Source of the DNA: Dastarcus helophoroides
Taxonomy: Eukaryota > Arthropoda > Insecta > Coleoptera > Bothrideridae
Reading direction: 5' to 3'
Assembly: GCA_028583605.1 (NCBI GenBank)
Contig: CM053328.1
Span: 36,483,722-36,547,721, forward strand
DNA: 64,000 nt
Position numbers and translations under genes: made by a program. The first letter of the stretch is position 1, and each line of letters opens with the position of its first letter. Shown one piece after another: positions 1 to 11,749 of this stretch. Below the pieces are notes generated by a model. That model was not told the origin of the DNA and ran no database searches. It was given only the letters and a program-made list of their open reading frames with translations.

Positions 1-1859
1 AAAGTCGAAACTACGAGATTCTAGACGAAATTTTGACTCGGATTTCCAAATTTGTTTCTAATTGATGTCCTTCGTATGCCTCCGTAGATATTCGAGTCCT
101 GTGCGGTGATTTTCGCTGATAATTTTTTAATGATTTTGGGTTTTCTAGATACTCCAATTTAAACTTGAAATTCTGAAAAGAAAGTTGAAATTTTAATTTT
201 TTTTAATTTTTATTATACACTCGAAATGTCGAGGAAAATGTGCCAAATTTTCGACTAAACTCAAAATTTCGCCTTCCAAATACGAAGTTTTAGAATCCGA
301 TCGATTTTTTTTTACTTAACATTTTAGTTGCTTCTGTCACTTCGAAATGAAACGTAAATATTTCAAAATTTTATCTTAAAACTTGCTGAGGATAAAGTTG
401 AAATTAGGGATTAAAGCTGAAACGAGCCCAAAGGGAAAAAATGAGTTCTGATTTATTTTTCTCGACAAAACCTATAAATGCAAAATAAGAACAATTTTGA
501 CTAGAAATTCGTGAAATTTTGAGAAAAAAACTTCATCACGCTACAAATCTTTGGTTTAAAATTGAACAATTTGACTCTAAGCAGAAAATTTCTTTATTGA
601 AATGGAGATTTTGTTCAAGAAATTGTGAATTTTTTCCAAAATTTTGATTAGAAAACCTTTCAGTGAAAATGTTGACATTTCGAAATTTAGAACATCTCGA
701 ACATCTCGAAATTTTGAGTGTTTGAAATTTCGAATTTGATTAACATTTTGAATCTATGAATTTGAACTCAAAATTTTGAGAAGAAACAGGATTTTTTGCA
801 CTTGAAATCAAAATAGTATTTATTTTTAAATTCTCGAATTTTTTATTGAAATTTTGATATTATTTTGGTAAAGTTCTAATACAAGCGCAAACATTTACAT
901 TTTTTCTATTTGAAAACTTAAATTCGAAGTTAAACAAATTTGATCACGAAATTAGCCTTGAATTCACACTTTTGTTATTGCAATCAAAATTGTGAGACTA
1001 AAATAAAAAACTCAGGAAATAATTCGAAATGAAACAAATTTTGGTCACGAACTGATTCTGATTCAAAGTCAAGTTCGTGACCAAAATTTGTTTAATTTCG
1101 AATTATTTCATACATTTTTTATTTTAGTTTCAAAATTTTGATTGCAATGACAACAGTTTGTTTCATTTCGAATTATTTCCTAATCTTTTTATTTTGGTTT
1201 CAAAATTTTGATTTCAATGACAACAGTTCGAGACCAAAATTTGTTTCATTTAGAATTTTCCTAATTTTTTTATTTTAGTCTCAAAATTTTGATTGCAATG
1301 GCAAAAGTTTGAATGCAGAGTCTCTGAATTCAAATTTTTGCCATTGCAACCTAAAATTTTGAGATTAAAATACAAATTTTAGGAAATAACTGGAGTTTTT
1401 TAAAAAATTTTGAAATTTTACAGTTCATTTACATGGAAGTCTTATTTAAGTTTTAGACACAAATATATGAAATAACCAGAAAATTCGCGTTTAAAGCCAG
1501 AACGAGTTAAATTCGATACATCAACAAACTTCGAGTTTAATCTAGGAATTTGAAGATTCCGATTGTAAACTTGAAAAATTTAGTTTAAATTTTAAATTGT
1601 TACACTTTTCTTAAGTCTACTTAGTAAAGCCACGGTTAAATAAAAAAGAAATCGTTTAGTAGTTTGAGAAAAACGTTGCTATGTCGAAAATAAATTCAAA
1701 AATTTGACTGAAGAATTTCAAGATTGAAGTTTGAGATTTTTTTTCATTTCTAGTTTGTTTTCAACATTTTTAGTTTCCTAAATTTTAACTGTTCCTAAAA
1801 TTTTGACTTTAAACTAAAGAAATCAAGAAAAATGTTGTGTACTTAAGAACATTATAAAC
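1..1859. repeat. Degenerate AT-rich low-complexity tract
   Basis: No gene is visible. The stretch is built from diverged AAATTTCGA / TCGAAATTT-type words with long A and T runs and no long open frame. It resembles an old, decayed tandem array. It contains one clear hairpin, listed separately, and a second smaller one around 1281-1363. Confidence 0.6.
976..1147. repeat. Inverted repeat with arms of about 75 bp
   Basis: The left arm (976-1050) includes GAAACAAATTTTGGTCACGA. Its reverse complement returns from 1072 to 1147, with a loop of about 20 bases. The arms differ at scattered positions. No terminal motif or target duplication was identified, so it may be either a decayed foldback element or an inversion within the surrounding repeat. 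Confidence 0.6.
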
Positions 1860-3666
1860 TCAAGATTTGAAAAGAAATTCCAAAATTTCAAGTTGCGACA
1901 TCTACCGACAATTTCGATACTTAAAGAAAATACAAAACCTTAATGATTTTAAAAAATTGAAAATTCTCCCAAAACATTATAAGTCTTCTTCAAAATTTTG
2001 GGTTTAACTACGGAATTAGATGTTTTCATAAAAAATTGAAGTTTAAAATCGAGCTGAAATACGAAATTTCGTTTATATTTTCAAAATTTTAACACTCAAT
2101 TCGAAAGTTCTAGCAGGATAACAGGACTGCCTGAGATTCTCCCATTATAAGTTCATGTTACGGAGCCTAACTGTTCGGAAAATTTTCAGGTGTTCATATA
2201 AGGCCTTATTAAAGAAGTTTTGTAGTAAAACTTAGTAGTTTCCAATGACTAGAAAATCATAAAAATTAAAAGAAAATTTATAGAATCGTTTTCTATTATA
2301 TGGAGCCATCACAAAATCTTAACCATAATTTTTTCTGTAATATTCCTACGCTTTTTAAACTTTTTAAAAGGGTACTCACTACTCCATCAATAATAATTTG
2401 TGTGGGCTAATGTGAGTTAACAAAGTTTTGCCAATCCCCTTTAAGAGGTCTCAGAAATGCCCCCAAAAAACACAACAGTTAAGCTGCCAAAAGAAAAAAA
2501 TTTATCACGTTACAAATAAAAATTTGTGTGCACTCAGGTGAGTTAGTAAAGCTTTAACTTTGATTACTTTCATTAGAAACTCGATATTTTGAAAGAAATT
2601 CAAAAATTTCGAGTTGCGACATCTACCGACAATTTCGATACTTCAAGAAAATACAAAACCTTAATGACTTTAAAAAATTTAAAATTCTCCCAAAATATTT
2701 TAATTCTTCTCTAAAATTTTTGGTTTAACTACGGAATTAGTCGTTTTCATAAAAAAATTGAAGTTTAAAATCTAGCTGAAATTCGAAATTTCGTTTTTAT
2801 TTTCAAAATTTTAACACTCAATTCGAACGTTCTAGCAGGATAACAGGACTGCCCGACATTCTCCAATTATAAGGTCATGTTACGAAGCCTAACTATTCGG
2901 CAAATTTTCAGGTGTCCTTATGTCCTTCTTCAAAGTAGTTTTATAAAAAAAAATAGTAGTTTTAAATGACTGGATAATTATAAAAATCAAATGAAAATTT
3001 AAAAAATTGTTTTCTATTATATGGAAGCATCATAGAGAAGAATAAAAAAAGCAAATTGGGGCTCTAAGATCTATTTGATTTTAAGTTTATTTAGTTTCAT
3101 TAATTTTAAGTAATCGAAACCATCGACAGTTTTTTTTTCTCCAATTTTTTGCTCACTTTTAAAAGTGTCCCCAGACTTCAATAATTTTTCCATTACTTTC
3201 GTCACAAGACTTTTTGAATAATCTAATTTAATGTCCTTATAGGACCTTACTAGAGAAGTTTCGTAGTAAAAGTTGGTAGTTTTTAAAGACTAGAAAATTA
3301 TAAAAATTGAAATAAAATAAAAAATAAATGTTTTATATTATCAAAATTTTTAAAAGAGTAATGACTATTCCATAGCAATTTGTGTGGGCTAATGTGAAAG
3401 CAAGGCTTTTCCAATCCCCTTAAAGAGGTCTCACAAATGCCCCCAAAAAACACAACAATAAAGCTGTCAAAAGAAAAAAAATTGTCACTCCACAATTAAA
3501 AATTTGTGTGCCCTTATGTGAGTTAGCAAGACTTTGCTAGTCCCCAATAAACAAAACAAGTACAAAAAACGAATGCTATAGTAAAATAAGTTTTGCACGA
3601 AAGATGCCAGCAGGAAAAACTTTGTTAGAGTAAAGCTGTCAAGAGAAAAATTTTGTCATTGCACAA

Positions 3667-3978
3667 ATGTTGGTGGAATGGACCGGTCCTTGGTTGTCTT
3701 CAAATGGACTGGCCCTTGGTTATGTCGACAAATCTTGTCCTTTGAAACCAAGAAAGATTAAAAAACACAACAAAGATTGCTTGAACTCGTTTCGATAGCC
3801 AAACTATCATCTTCAGAGAGAAGATAGCTGAAGATGATAGCTTGACTATCGAAACGCTATCATCTTTAGAGAGAAGATAGCTGAAGATGATAGCCAGGCT
3901 ATCGAAGCACGTTAGAGCAACCTTTGTTGTGTTTTTTTTTCTTGATTTCAGGGGATAAGATTTCTATTTCAACTCCAC
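3667..3978. mobile_element. Foldback MITE, family F1, with an expanded centre
   Basis: The palindromic element starts near TGGTGGAATGGACCGGTCC and carries the family words ACCAAGAAAGATTAAAAAAC and AACAAAGATTGCT. The central hairpin (3799-3905) is repeated: the GATAGCTGAAGATGATAGC stem occurs twice, so the centre was duplicated. Further copies lie in the neighbouring units. There is no coding capacity. Confidence 0.8.
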
Positions 3979-4351
3979 AAATAAAAATGTATCTGCGCTC
4001 ATGTGAGTTAGCAAGGATTTGCTAAACCCCTCAAAGGTGTCTTGGTAATTCACTCCAAAAACACGAAACGATTATAAAGGATGCCAGCATTCGTTACAGT
4101 AAAACTGCCAAAAGAAAAAACTTTCTCACAGTAAAAACGTGCAACTTTTTTTTAGTATCGATTTATTTGAGAACCATGAAAAAAATCGTATAAAAGATTG
4201 AGTGTCCAAAGAAAAGTCTTGAAGATGCCCTCAATAAACAAAAAAAAAGTACAGAAAACGATGCCATAGTAAAATTAGTTTTGCACGAAAACTGCCAGCA
4301 GGAAAAACTTTGTTATAGTAAAGCTGCCAAAAGAAAAACTTTGTCATTGCA

Positions 4352-4577
4352 CAAATTTTGGTGAAATGGACTGGTCCTTGGTTATCTTCAAAAATTGAAA
4401 TACAAATCTTGTCCTCTGAAACCAAGAAAAATTAAAAAACACAACAAAGGTTGCTCTAACGCTATCATCTTCAGAGAGAAGATAGCTGAAGATGATAGCT
4501 TGGCTATAGAAGCACGTTAGAGCAACCTTTGTTGTGTTTTTTTTCTTGGATTTCAGGGGATAAGATTTCTATTTCAA
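4352..4577. mobile_element. Foldback MITE, family F1
   Basis: Both arms are present: TGGACTGGTCCTTGG on the left and AGAGCAACCTTTGTTGTG on the right. The stem GAAGATAGCTGAAGATGATA forms the centre. This copy is carried inside the roughly 600-bp tandem unit. Confidence 0.8.
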
Positions 4578-4954
4578 CTCCACAAATAAAAATTTGTGTG
4601 CGCTCATGTGAGTTAGCAAGGATTTGCTAAACCCCTCAAAGGTGTCTTGGAAATTCACCCAAAAACACGAAACGATTATAAAGGATGCCAGCATTCGTTA
4701 CAGTAAAACTGCCAAAAGAAAAAACTTTCTCACAGTAAAAACGTGCAACTTTTTTTTAGTGTCGATTTATTTGAGAACCATGAAAAAAATCGTATAAAAG
4801 ATTGAGTGTCCAAAGAAAAGTCTTGAAGATGCCCTCAATAAACAAAAAAAAGTACAGAAAACGATGCCATAGTAAAATTAGTTTTGCACGAAAACTGCCA
4901 GCAGGAAAAACTTTGTTATAGTAAAGCTGCTAAAAGAAAAACTGTGTCATTGCA

Positions 4955-5178
4955 CAAATTTTGGTAAAATGGACTGGTCCTTGGTTATCTTCAAAAATTG
5001 AAATACAAATCTTGTCCTTTAAAACCAAGAAAAATTAAAAAACATAACAAAGGTTGCTCTAACGCTATCATCTTCAGAGAGAAGATAGCTGAAGATGATA
5101 GCTTGGCCATCGAAGCACCTTAGAGCATCCTTTGTTGTGTTTTTTTGCTTGGATTCAGTAAACAAGATTTTTATTTCA
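4955..5178. mobile_element. Foldback MITE, family F1
   Basis: Third copy within the roughly 600-bp tandem repeat. It has the same arms and centre as the copy about 602 bp upstream, with a few substitutions. Confidence 0.8.
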
Positions 5179-5584
5179 ACTCCATAAATAAAAATTTGTG
5201 TGCGCTCATGTGAGTTAGCTAGTCCCATCGTAGGTGTCTTGAGATGCCCCCAAAAACACGAAACGTGCATAAAATAATGTGAAATATGTTGTACAGGAAA
5301 ACTGCCACCATTCGTTACAGTAAAGCTACCAAATGAAAAAAAAAAACTTCGTCACAGTAAAAACCTGCAACTTCTTTTTAATATAATTTATTTGAGAACC
5401 ATGAAAAAGTCGCATGAAAGATTGAGTGTTAAGAGAATATTTTCAAAGTGTAACCCTCTATAGGCTATACGCTGTATTTCGCCAGCAGGACTAGCATCGT
5501 CGTAATCAAATTGATTAGCAAACGTAGGGTCTGCTTTGAGATTTAAGATATAAGAAGAAGGGTAGGCAACAATCATAGTATCTC

Positions 5585-5725
5585 TCTAATATGACAGCTT
5601 AGCTATCGAAAGCAGCAATTTTTGTTGTGTTTTTCAATCTTTCTTGTCAGAGCAATTTTTGTTGTGTTTTTCAATCTTTTTTCGTTTCAGAGGACAAGAT
5701 TTGTATTTCAACATTGATGTTATTC
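5585..5725. mobile_element. Foldback MITE, family F1, right-arm fragment
   Basis: A right arm only, with GAGCAATTTTTGTTGTG occurring twice in tandem and then GAGGACAAGATTTGTATTTC. The left arm is missing. Confidence 0.65.
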
Positions 5726-6077
5726 ATAAATACAACACGGACAGTATTTTGTTATTTTTTAATTATGGAAAGCTGCCTGTTTACATATTTCAAAAAAATC
5801 GAAACTTATCGCATTGCTTGTGATTCTTTGTTTCATTTCACTTTGGGTAAACAAGAATTTTTATCTACAAAGGATGTAAACATGGCTCTACCCGTGTTTT
5901 ACACCTCAGTCGTCTCATGAATGAAGCAAACACTAAATTGTAAAATATTGATACGTTTTGTTATGGGCATTTCGTAAATGTGCTGTGCCAGAGTGCGTAT
6001 GTCAACGACTCCAAAATGGGATTTAATCATTTTTCTTAGTGGGAGAAATGGGCAAGGTTAATGTTAGACTATCTTAC
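5726..6077. other. Unique AT-rich upstream region of gene A
   Basis: No repeat family or conserved coding sequence was recognised. An open frame of 97 codons spans 5627-5920, but it begins inside the MITE fragment and shows no domain or codon signature. The stretch probably contains upstream regulatory DNA of gene A, but no specific operator can be named. Confidence 0.4.
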
Positions 6078-6120
6078 TATATATTCGCGCTGATTTCTTA
6101 ACCCATATACAGTTTTCAGT
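6078..6120 (+). promoter_or_regulatory. Candidate core promoter of gene A
   Basis: A TATA-like TATATATT (6078-6085) is followed by TTCAGT (6115-6120), which matches the arthropod initiator TCAGT. The spacing of about 40 bases is a little longer than the usual 30. The ATG of gene A follows 24 bases after the initiator. The positions are seen in the sequence; their function is inferred. Confidence 0.4.
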
Positions 6121-6143
6121 GACTCCTATGCACTTGAAAAAAC

Positions 6144-6155
6144 ATGAAAGTAGCG
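6144..6155 (+). CDS. Gene A, exon 1 (start codon microexon)
   Basis: Four codons, ATG AAA GTA GCG (M-K-V-A), run directly into a good donor, GTGAGT, at 6156. The ATG context is AAAAAAC. Joined in phase 0 to the exon at 14440, it completes a textbook secretion signal: MKVA followed by IPVVLCAIATLAQA. Neither half is a signal peptide alone, which is the main support for the join. The same plan of a microexon and a phase-0 intron inside the signal peptide is seen in genes B and C, and it is common among insect cuticle-type genes. The start is unproven by transcript, and another upstream exon could exist. Confidence 0.6.
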
Positions 6156-6739
6156 GTGAGTTGATTTGTTTTTAATAATCCAAAATTTGGTGTCCAAAGT
6201 GGAGCTTATTTTTAAAAATTTTTTCGAGAATCAGTTTCAGACTAACCCCGTAATATTCTCCCGAAAAAATATCTATTTGGATATTTGCTTTAAAAGTAGA
6301 GTAAACACAATAACTATAATACTAAAAATAAATAAATAACTAAAATCTTTATAAATATAAAAAAGTTATCAATTATGATTCTCCAAACAAAAATACTTTA
6401 GATTAATAAATAGTAAACAGGGATGTTAAATATAAACAAAAATGGTTAATTCTAAAGATATTTGACCAGAAAGTTGTGCTATATGAATTTTTTTTTAGTT
6501 AATAAAAACAAAGTAAATTTTAGCTACAATTTAGGAGAATTGAAATCTATTCAAGTTGAATTTCTAGCAAATAAAGAACGAAACTTCTGCAATCTGAACC
6601 AACAGAGCTTTAGCTCTAATATGATAAATAAATATGGTTCATAAGTTACTTTAAAAGCAGTTGCGTTGAATTTTCGTATGTTATTTTATTTTGTAAATTA
6701 TTTTTCTGAACGAAAAGTTTTAAATGACGTTTAACCTAA

Positions 6740-6818
6740 TTTTGGTGGAACTGACTGGTTTTTGGTTATCTTCAAAAATTGAAATACAAATATTGTCCCC
6801 TGAAACCAAGAAAGATGA
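6740..6818. mobile_element. Foldback MITE, family F1, left-arm fragment
   Basis: Begins TTTTGGTGGAACTGACTGG and runs through ATTGTCCCCTGAAACCAAG. The centre and right arm are absent. Confidence 0.65.
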
Positions 6819-7837
6819 ACCTAATATAGCTAAGACATACTTATAAATAAAAATGAGTTTTTTGATCAAGTAATATTTATTTTTATGTACTTATGTAACA
6901 CTACAGACTAATAATTTTTTTTTTTGGCGTCTAAAAAGCCCCCCCCCCCAATTATTTAGTATATTTCAACCACTTAAAAATGTTTCGTTATTTTTAAATT
7001 CAAATATTCCCAAAATGTTTTTTCTTAGTTTTTTTTTAAATGGATACATTTGTGAAGCAACGATGTCTAAACAAGTTGTATTAATTTCAGGCTTTGTCTG
7101 TTTTATCTGCATCTGTTAAAGTGTTAAAAATAAATTGTCATGCTGTGATTATTGAATCAAAGGAAACATACCTTTTAGAGTGATTGGAATGTCAATTATT
7201 GTAAATGCATGTAACCAAATTAAAGTTCATTTACAGTGGAACTTGGCCGTGAAAACTCATTTCAATCGAAAGTATCCTTACAAAGGACGATCTGTTTTCT
7301 GATAGATTTTTGTTTATTTGTCCCCATTGATCTTAATTTGGTTTTTTCGAAAGACATATTTAGTAATGTTTCTGCATCTAGTTTGATTATCTAGATTAGT
7401 GTTTTCCAGAATTATTTGTCTTATCTGCACCATTTTTCGAATAAAAAAAATTACCCAGAGCCCCCTGTAAATCTACCTCCCTTCTTTAAACAAGAACCCT
7501 TAAAATATTATGTTCTTTTATATATCTATGTCTCATTTGTTCACTTTTATTATTACAATATAAAAAACTATAAGAGTTGCAGAAAGATTAATTACAAAAA
7601 AAAGTTTGTTATTTGCAAGGCATTTTTGAATTAAATTATGCATTTTAAACGCTTCAGAGTCTTCAGAAAAATAGAATTGCAATTTTTTTTAAATCTCCTG
7701 GTAACCTGCTTCAGATTTAGATTTAGTGAGGCCTCAGATTAAATAAATTGGACTCTGTTTACGTTTTTGTTTGTCTTTTTAATTTAAGACATCAATCGGA
7801 GGTGGTCAATGGTCTAGAGTCAAAAGTCTGGATTAAA

Positions 7838-7983
7838 GTTGTAATACAAATCTTGCCCCTTGAAACCAAGAAAGATTAACAAAGGTTGCTCTAGTTGTTG
7901 TGTTTTTTATTCTTTCTTTCAGGGGGTGAGATTTTTATTTCAATTTTTAAAAATAACCAAGGACCAGTCCGTTCCACAAAAAT
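7838..7983. mobile_element. Foldback MITE, family F1, short form
   Basis: A compact palindrome that lacks the GATAGC hairpin centre. TACAAATCTTGCCCCTTGAA on the left pairs with the right arm, which ends GGACCAGTCCGTTCCAC. The two arms meet at AACAAAGGTTGCTCTAG. Confidence 0.7.
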
Positions 7984-8299
7984 TATGGATTAAATTGTAT
8001 TTTATCTATATAAAACAAATTTAGGTATGTTTTACTTGACAAAAACATTAACCTGTCAAAATTTTAATACGATTCGAAATAATGAAAAAACCTAATATTC
8101 TGTGCTTTTGCTTACAAAATTTACTAATGTTTAAAATTCAAAAACTACAACTGAGCCCCCCAACGCCAATTTTACTGGTCCTTGCTCTTTTAATTTTTTA
8201 GACAATTTTACCTTGTACAATACATAGATCTGGATAAAAGAAAAGCAAGCAATAATGTTTACTTTCGTTGGATTTTAATACCTGACGCTTAACAATTTT

Positions 8300-11200
8300 A
8301 GAAACTTGGTTTTTCCCCCTCCTTGCTTTGAAATTTTATTTTAGCCTCTACATTTTGGATTTAACCTCAACCTTTGTCAGTAACTCAAACATGTTCAAGT
8401 TTTTCCCCAAATTTCAAAACCAAAATTTAGAAATTAAATTCGACGATGTTTGCTTTTGCATCGATCTTCGTCGCAAAATTCGATTTATGGTCGAAAGTTC
8501 AAGACTAAAATCGAATTATCGTGATAAAATTAGACAACTTCGATGTCAAATTCGTGAAGTAAAAGTCCATAAAAGCGGAGTTCTAAGAAAAATGAAAATA
8601 CCTCTAAAAAATCGACGTTTGAAACGACGTCAAAATGTTGAAAAATTCGATAATTTGAGAAAAAATCTAAATTTCTCAGAGGAAGTCCAAATCTCAGAAA
8701 AACTTTGAATTTTGAGAATAAATTAATGAATTGGAATTTCGACAAGAAAAATTTCAAAAAAAGACTGTGAGATTCGATATTCCCCAGAGAAAGTCAAATA
8801 AAAAAAGTCAATTTTAGAGAATAAGTTGAAATTTCGAGACGAATTAAATTAAAATAGAAATTATCAAAGAAAGTTTAATTTTGAAAAAATAAATTTTAAA
8901 AGTTTTGGTGGACTTTAAAAATAAACTCGAAACTTCCAGAAAATTATCGAAAAATTAAATTTTCCCAAAGTTAAATTTTGATAATAGTCAAACTGTCAAA
9001 ACTGAATTGAATTTGAAGAAAGAAATCAAATTTTGGGTAAAATAAAGAGATCTAAAAAACTGAACTTTGAAATAAGTGGATATTTGGAAAAAAAGTTCCA
9101 CACTTCGAAAAAAGTCAAAAATAACCAAAAAATGCATATTTTCAGAAAAAGGTCGAATTTTAACAATGAATTGAAATTTCGACAAAAGAACGAATTTTAA
9201 AGTGTTTTTGAGGAAATATTTGCAATTCTTCAGAGATTATAGTAGATTTTCGGGAACAAATTAGAATTTCTAGTACAAAACAAATTGAAAAAAAGCAGAA
9301 ATTTATTTAAATAAGTTAAATTTGGAAGAAAAAGTTGAAAAAGAAAAATTTGCAGAAAGAATTTAAATTTTAAGGAAAATTTTGAAAGAAAGGCCGAATT
9401 TTAAAAATTAACCTTAAACTTAGGAAAAATTCTCTACATTTTGGGAAAAAGTCAACAATAACTGGAAAATACATATTTTCAGAAAAAGGTCTAATTTTAA
9501 AAAGCAATTAAAATTTCGACAAGACGAATTTTAAAGTATTTTTTGTGTTTGCAATTTCTCATAAAAGAAAATAAAATTTTGGGGATAAATTAAAGTTTTA
9601 AGAACAAACCGATTTAAAAAAAATTGCAATATACAGAGAAAGCTTAATTTTGAGGAACATTTTGAAAAGTAAGACGAATTTAAAAAACTAACTCGAAACT
9701 TCGAGAAAATTGTCGAACTGTAAAGAAAATTGGAATTTCTCGAAGTTAAGTTAGGAGAACAAAGCCAAACTTTCAAAAAAAGTTGAATTTGGAGGAAGAA
9801 GTTAAAAAAAAATAAATTTACAAAAATATCTAATTTTTGAGAAAAATATTTAAAGAAAAGACGAATTCTAAAAACTAGCTCTAAACTTAGAAAAAATTGC
9901 CGCCATTTTGGCCAAAATGTCCAAATAACTGGAAAATACATATTTTCAGAAAAAGGTCTAATTTAAAAAAAAAAATAATTAAAATTTCGACAACACGAAT
10001 TTTAAAGTGTTTTTTTTTGTTTGCAATTTCTCATAAAAGAAAATAGAATTTTGGAAATAAATTGAAGTTTTAAGAACAAAACGATTTGAAAAAAATTGAA
10101 ATATACAGAAAAAGCTTAATTTTGAGAAGAATTTTGAAAAGTAAGACGAATTTTAAAAACTAACTTGAAACGAAAAGTTAAATTTGGAGAAAGAAGTCGA
10201 AAAATCTTTAAAGAAAAGACGCATTTTAAAAATTAACTCGACAAAATTGTCGAACATTGAAGAAACTTGAAATTTCTTGAGGTTAAATTCTAAGAATGAC
10301 GCCAAAATTTCAAAAAAATTAATTTGAAGAAGTCGAAAAAAAATAAATTTACAGAAAAAGTTTAATTTTTGAGAAAAATCTTTAAAGAAAAGACAAGACG
10401 AATTTTAAAGTGTTTTTTGTGTTTGCACTTTCTTATAAAAGAAAATAGAATTTTGAGAATACATTGAAGTTTTAAGAACAAAACGATTTGAAAAAAGTTT
10501 AGTTATACAAAAAATCTTAATTTTGAGAAAAATTTTGAAAAGTAAGACGAATTTTAAAAAATAACTTAAAACTTCGACAAAACTGTCAAACTTTAAAGAA
10601 AATTCAAGTTTCTCGAAGTAAAGTTACGAGAATAAAGTCAAACTTTCAAAAAAAGTTGAATTTGGAGAAAGAAGTCGAAAAAATATGAATTCACAGAAAA
10701 AGTTTAATTTTTGCGAAAAATCTTTAAAGAAAAGACGAATTTTAAAAATTAATTCGACAAAATTGTCGAACTTTAAAAAAACTTGAAATTTCTTGAAGTT
10801 AAATTCTGAGAATGATGTCAAAATTTTGAAAAATTAATTTGGAGGAAGAAGTCGAAAAAAAAATAAAAATTTACAAAAAAAGTTTAATTTTTGAGGAAAC
10901 TTATAAAAAAAAGAATTTTAAAAATTAGCTAGGAAATCTTCGAGAACATTGTTGGACTTTGAAGAAAGTTAAAATTTCGCTAGGCTAAATTCCAAGAATT
11001 AGGTCAAACTTTCAAAAAAAAAGTAATTTGGAGGAAGAAGTCGAAATTTGATGACAAATAGTCAAAATTAAAAAAAAATAGACATTAAAAAAATTGACTT
11101 TTGAAAAAAAAAGCCGTTTTAACAAAAAGTTCTAAACTGTGAAAAAAAGTCTAAATTTTCCAGAGAAAGTTAAATTTGGAGAAAAACCGTCGAATTTTGG

Positions 11201-11740
11201 GAAGGAATTGGAGACGAATTCTTAAAAATCTATAAACTCTTTAAAAACATTTCAGAAAGACTAAGAACGAGACGAATTTTGTAAGACAAAAACTACAAAT
11301 TTCGAGGAAAACACCAAATATAAAAAAATTTTAACTTTACGAAAAAAAGCCAAATTTAAAGGGCAAAAAAGGGGGGGAGAAACTTAAACTTATTCGTAGC
11401 CCTCCAAGGGCACAATCCTTTGTCAGTGGATTGTACCTAAAAAAACGATTTTCAAAAGAAAGATGAATTTCGCGGAAACAACCGAAATGTGTGAAGACCT
11501 AAAGGGGCGAATTTTAAAATAATTGTGAAAATTGTGACTTGTTTCTAAACATTTGCCCTTACCTCGAAATTTCGACTACCAATACGACGAATTTAAATTA
11601 TGGTCGAAGTTTTCAGAAATGGTTGACTTTCAGAAACACGACGAAGTTTAAAATAAAAAAATGAGAAGAAGATAGGAAAAAATGATGAAATTTCGACAGA
11701 AACTCACAATTTAGATCGAAGTCGAAACAGGGCGTTTTTC
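8300..11740. repeat. Degenerate purine-rich array in the gene A intron
   Basis: The + strand is rich in GAA/AAA words. The unit GACGAATTTTAAAGTGTTTT recurs near 9190, 9525, 9990 and 10400 with variable spacing (about 335-465 bp) and many small deletions. The 126-codon open frame at 8328-8708 is an accident of these Arg/Lys/Phe-rich words and is not annotated as a gene. No transposon termini were seen. Confidence 0.65.
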
Positions 11741-11749
11741 GAAAAAAAA

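Larger units (their letters stand above)
1860..5460. repeat. Complex tandem repeat, 600-720 bp units
   Basis: Two copies lie about 718 bp apart at 1871-2300 and 2588-3020; both carry AGGATAACAGGACTGCC. They are followed by three to four units of about 600-605 bp. The word CTTTCTCACAGTAAAAACGT recurs near 4120 and 4722, and GCCAGCAGGAAAAACTTTG near 3606, 4292 and 4898. Each later unit contains a copy of the foldback MITE described below, so the MITE was amplified as part of the unit. No coding frame is conserved between units. Confidence 0.75.
6156..8300. other. Gene A intron 1, 5' part
   Basis: AT-rich intronic DNA with no recognised gene. It includes two fragments of foldback family F1, at 6740-6818 (left arm only) and 7838-7983 (short palindromic form). 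It also has a T13 run followed by a C11 run near 6911-6950. Short open frames at 6462-6644 and 7416-7634 show no protein-like composition. Confidence 0.5.

Noticed and set aside
5627..5920. 97-codon open frame upstream of gene A
   Set aside because: It begins in a MITE fragment, has no signal peptide or domain, and no poly(A) or splice context.
8328..8708. 126-codon open frame on the + strand
   Set aside because: It lies in a degenerate repeat array. The residues are those forced by AAATTTCGA-type words, there is no domain, and there is no matching splice structure.
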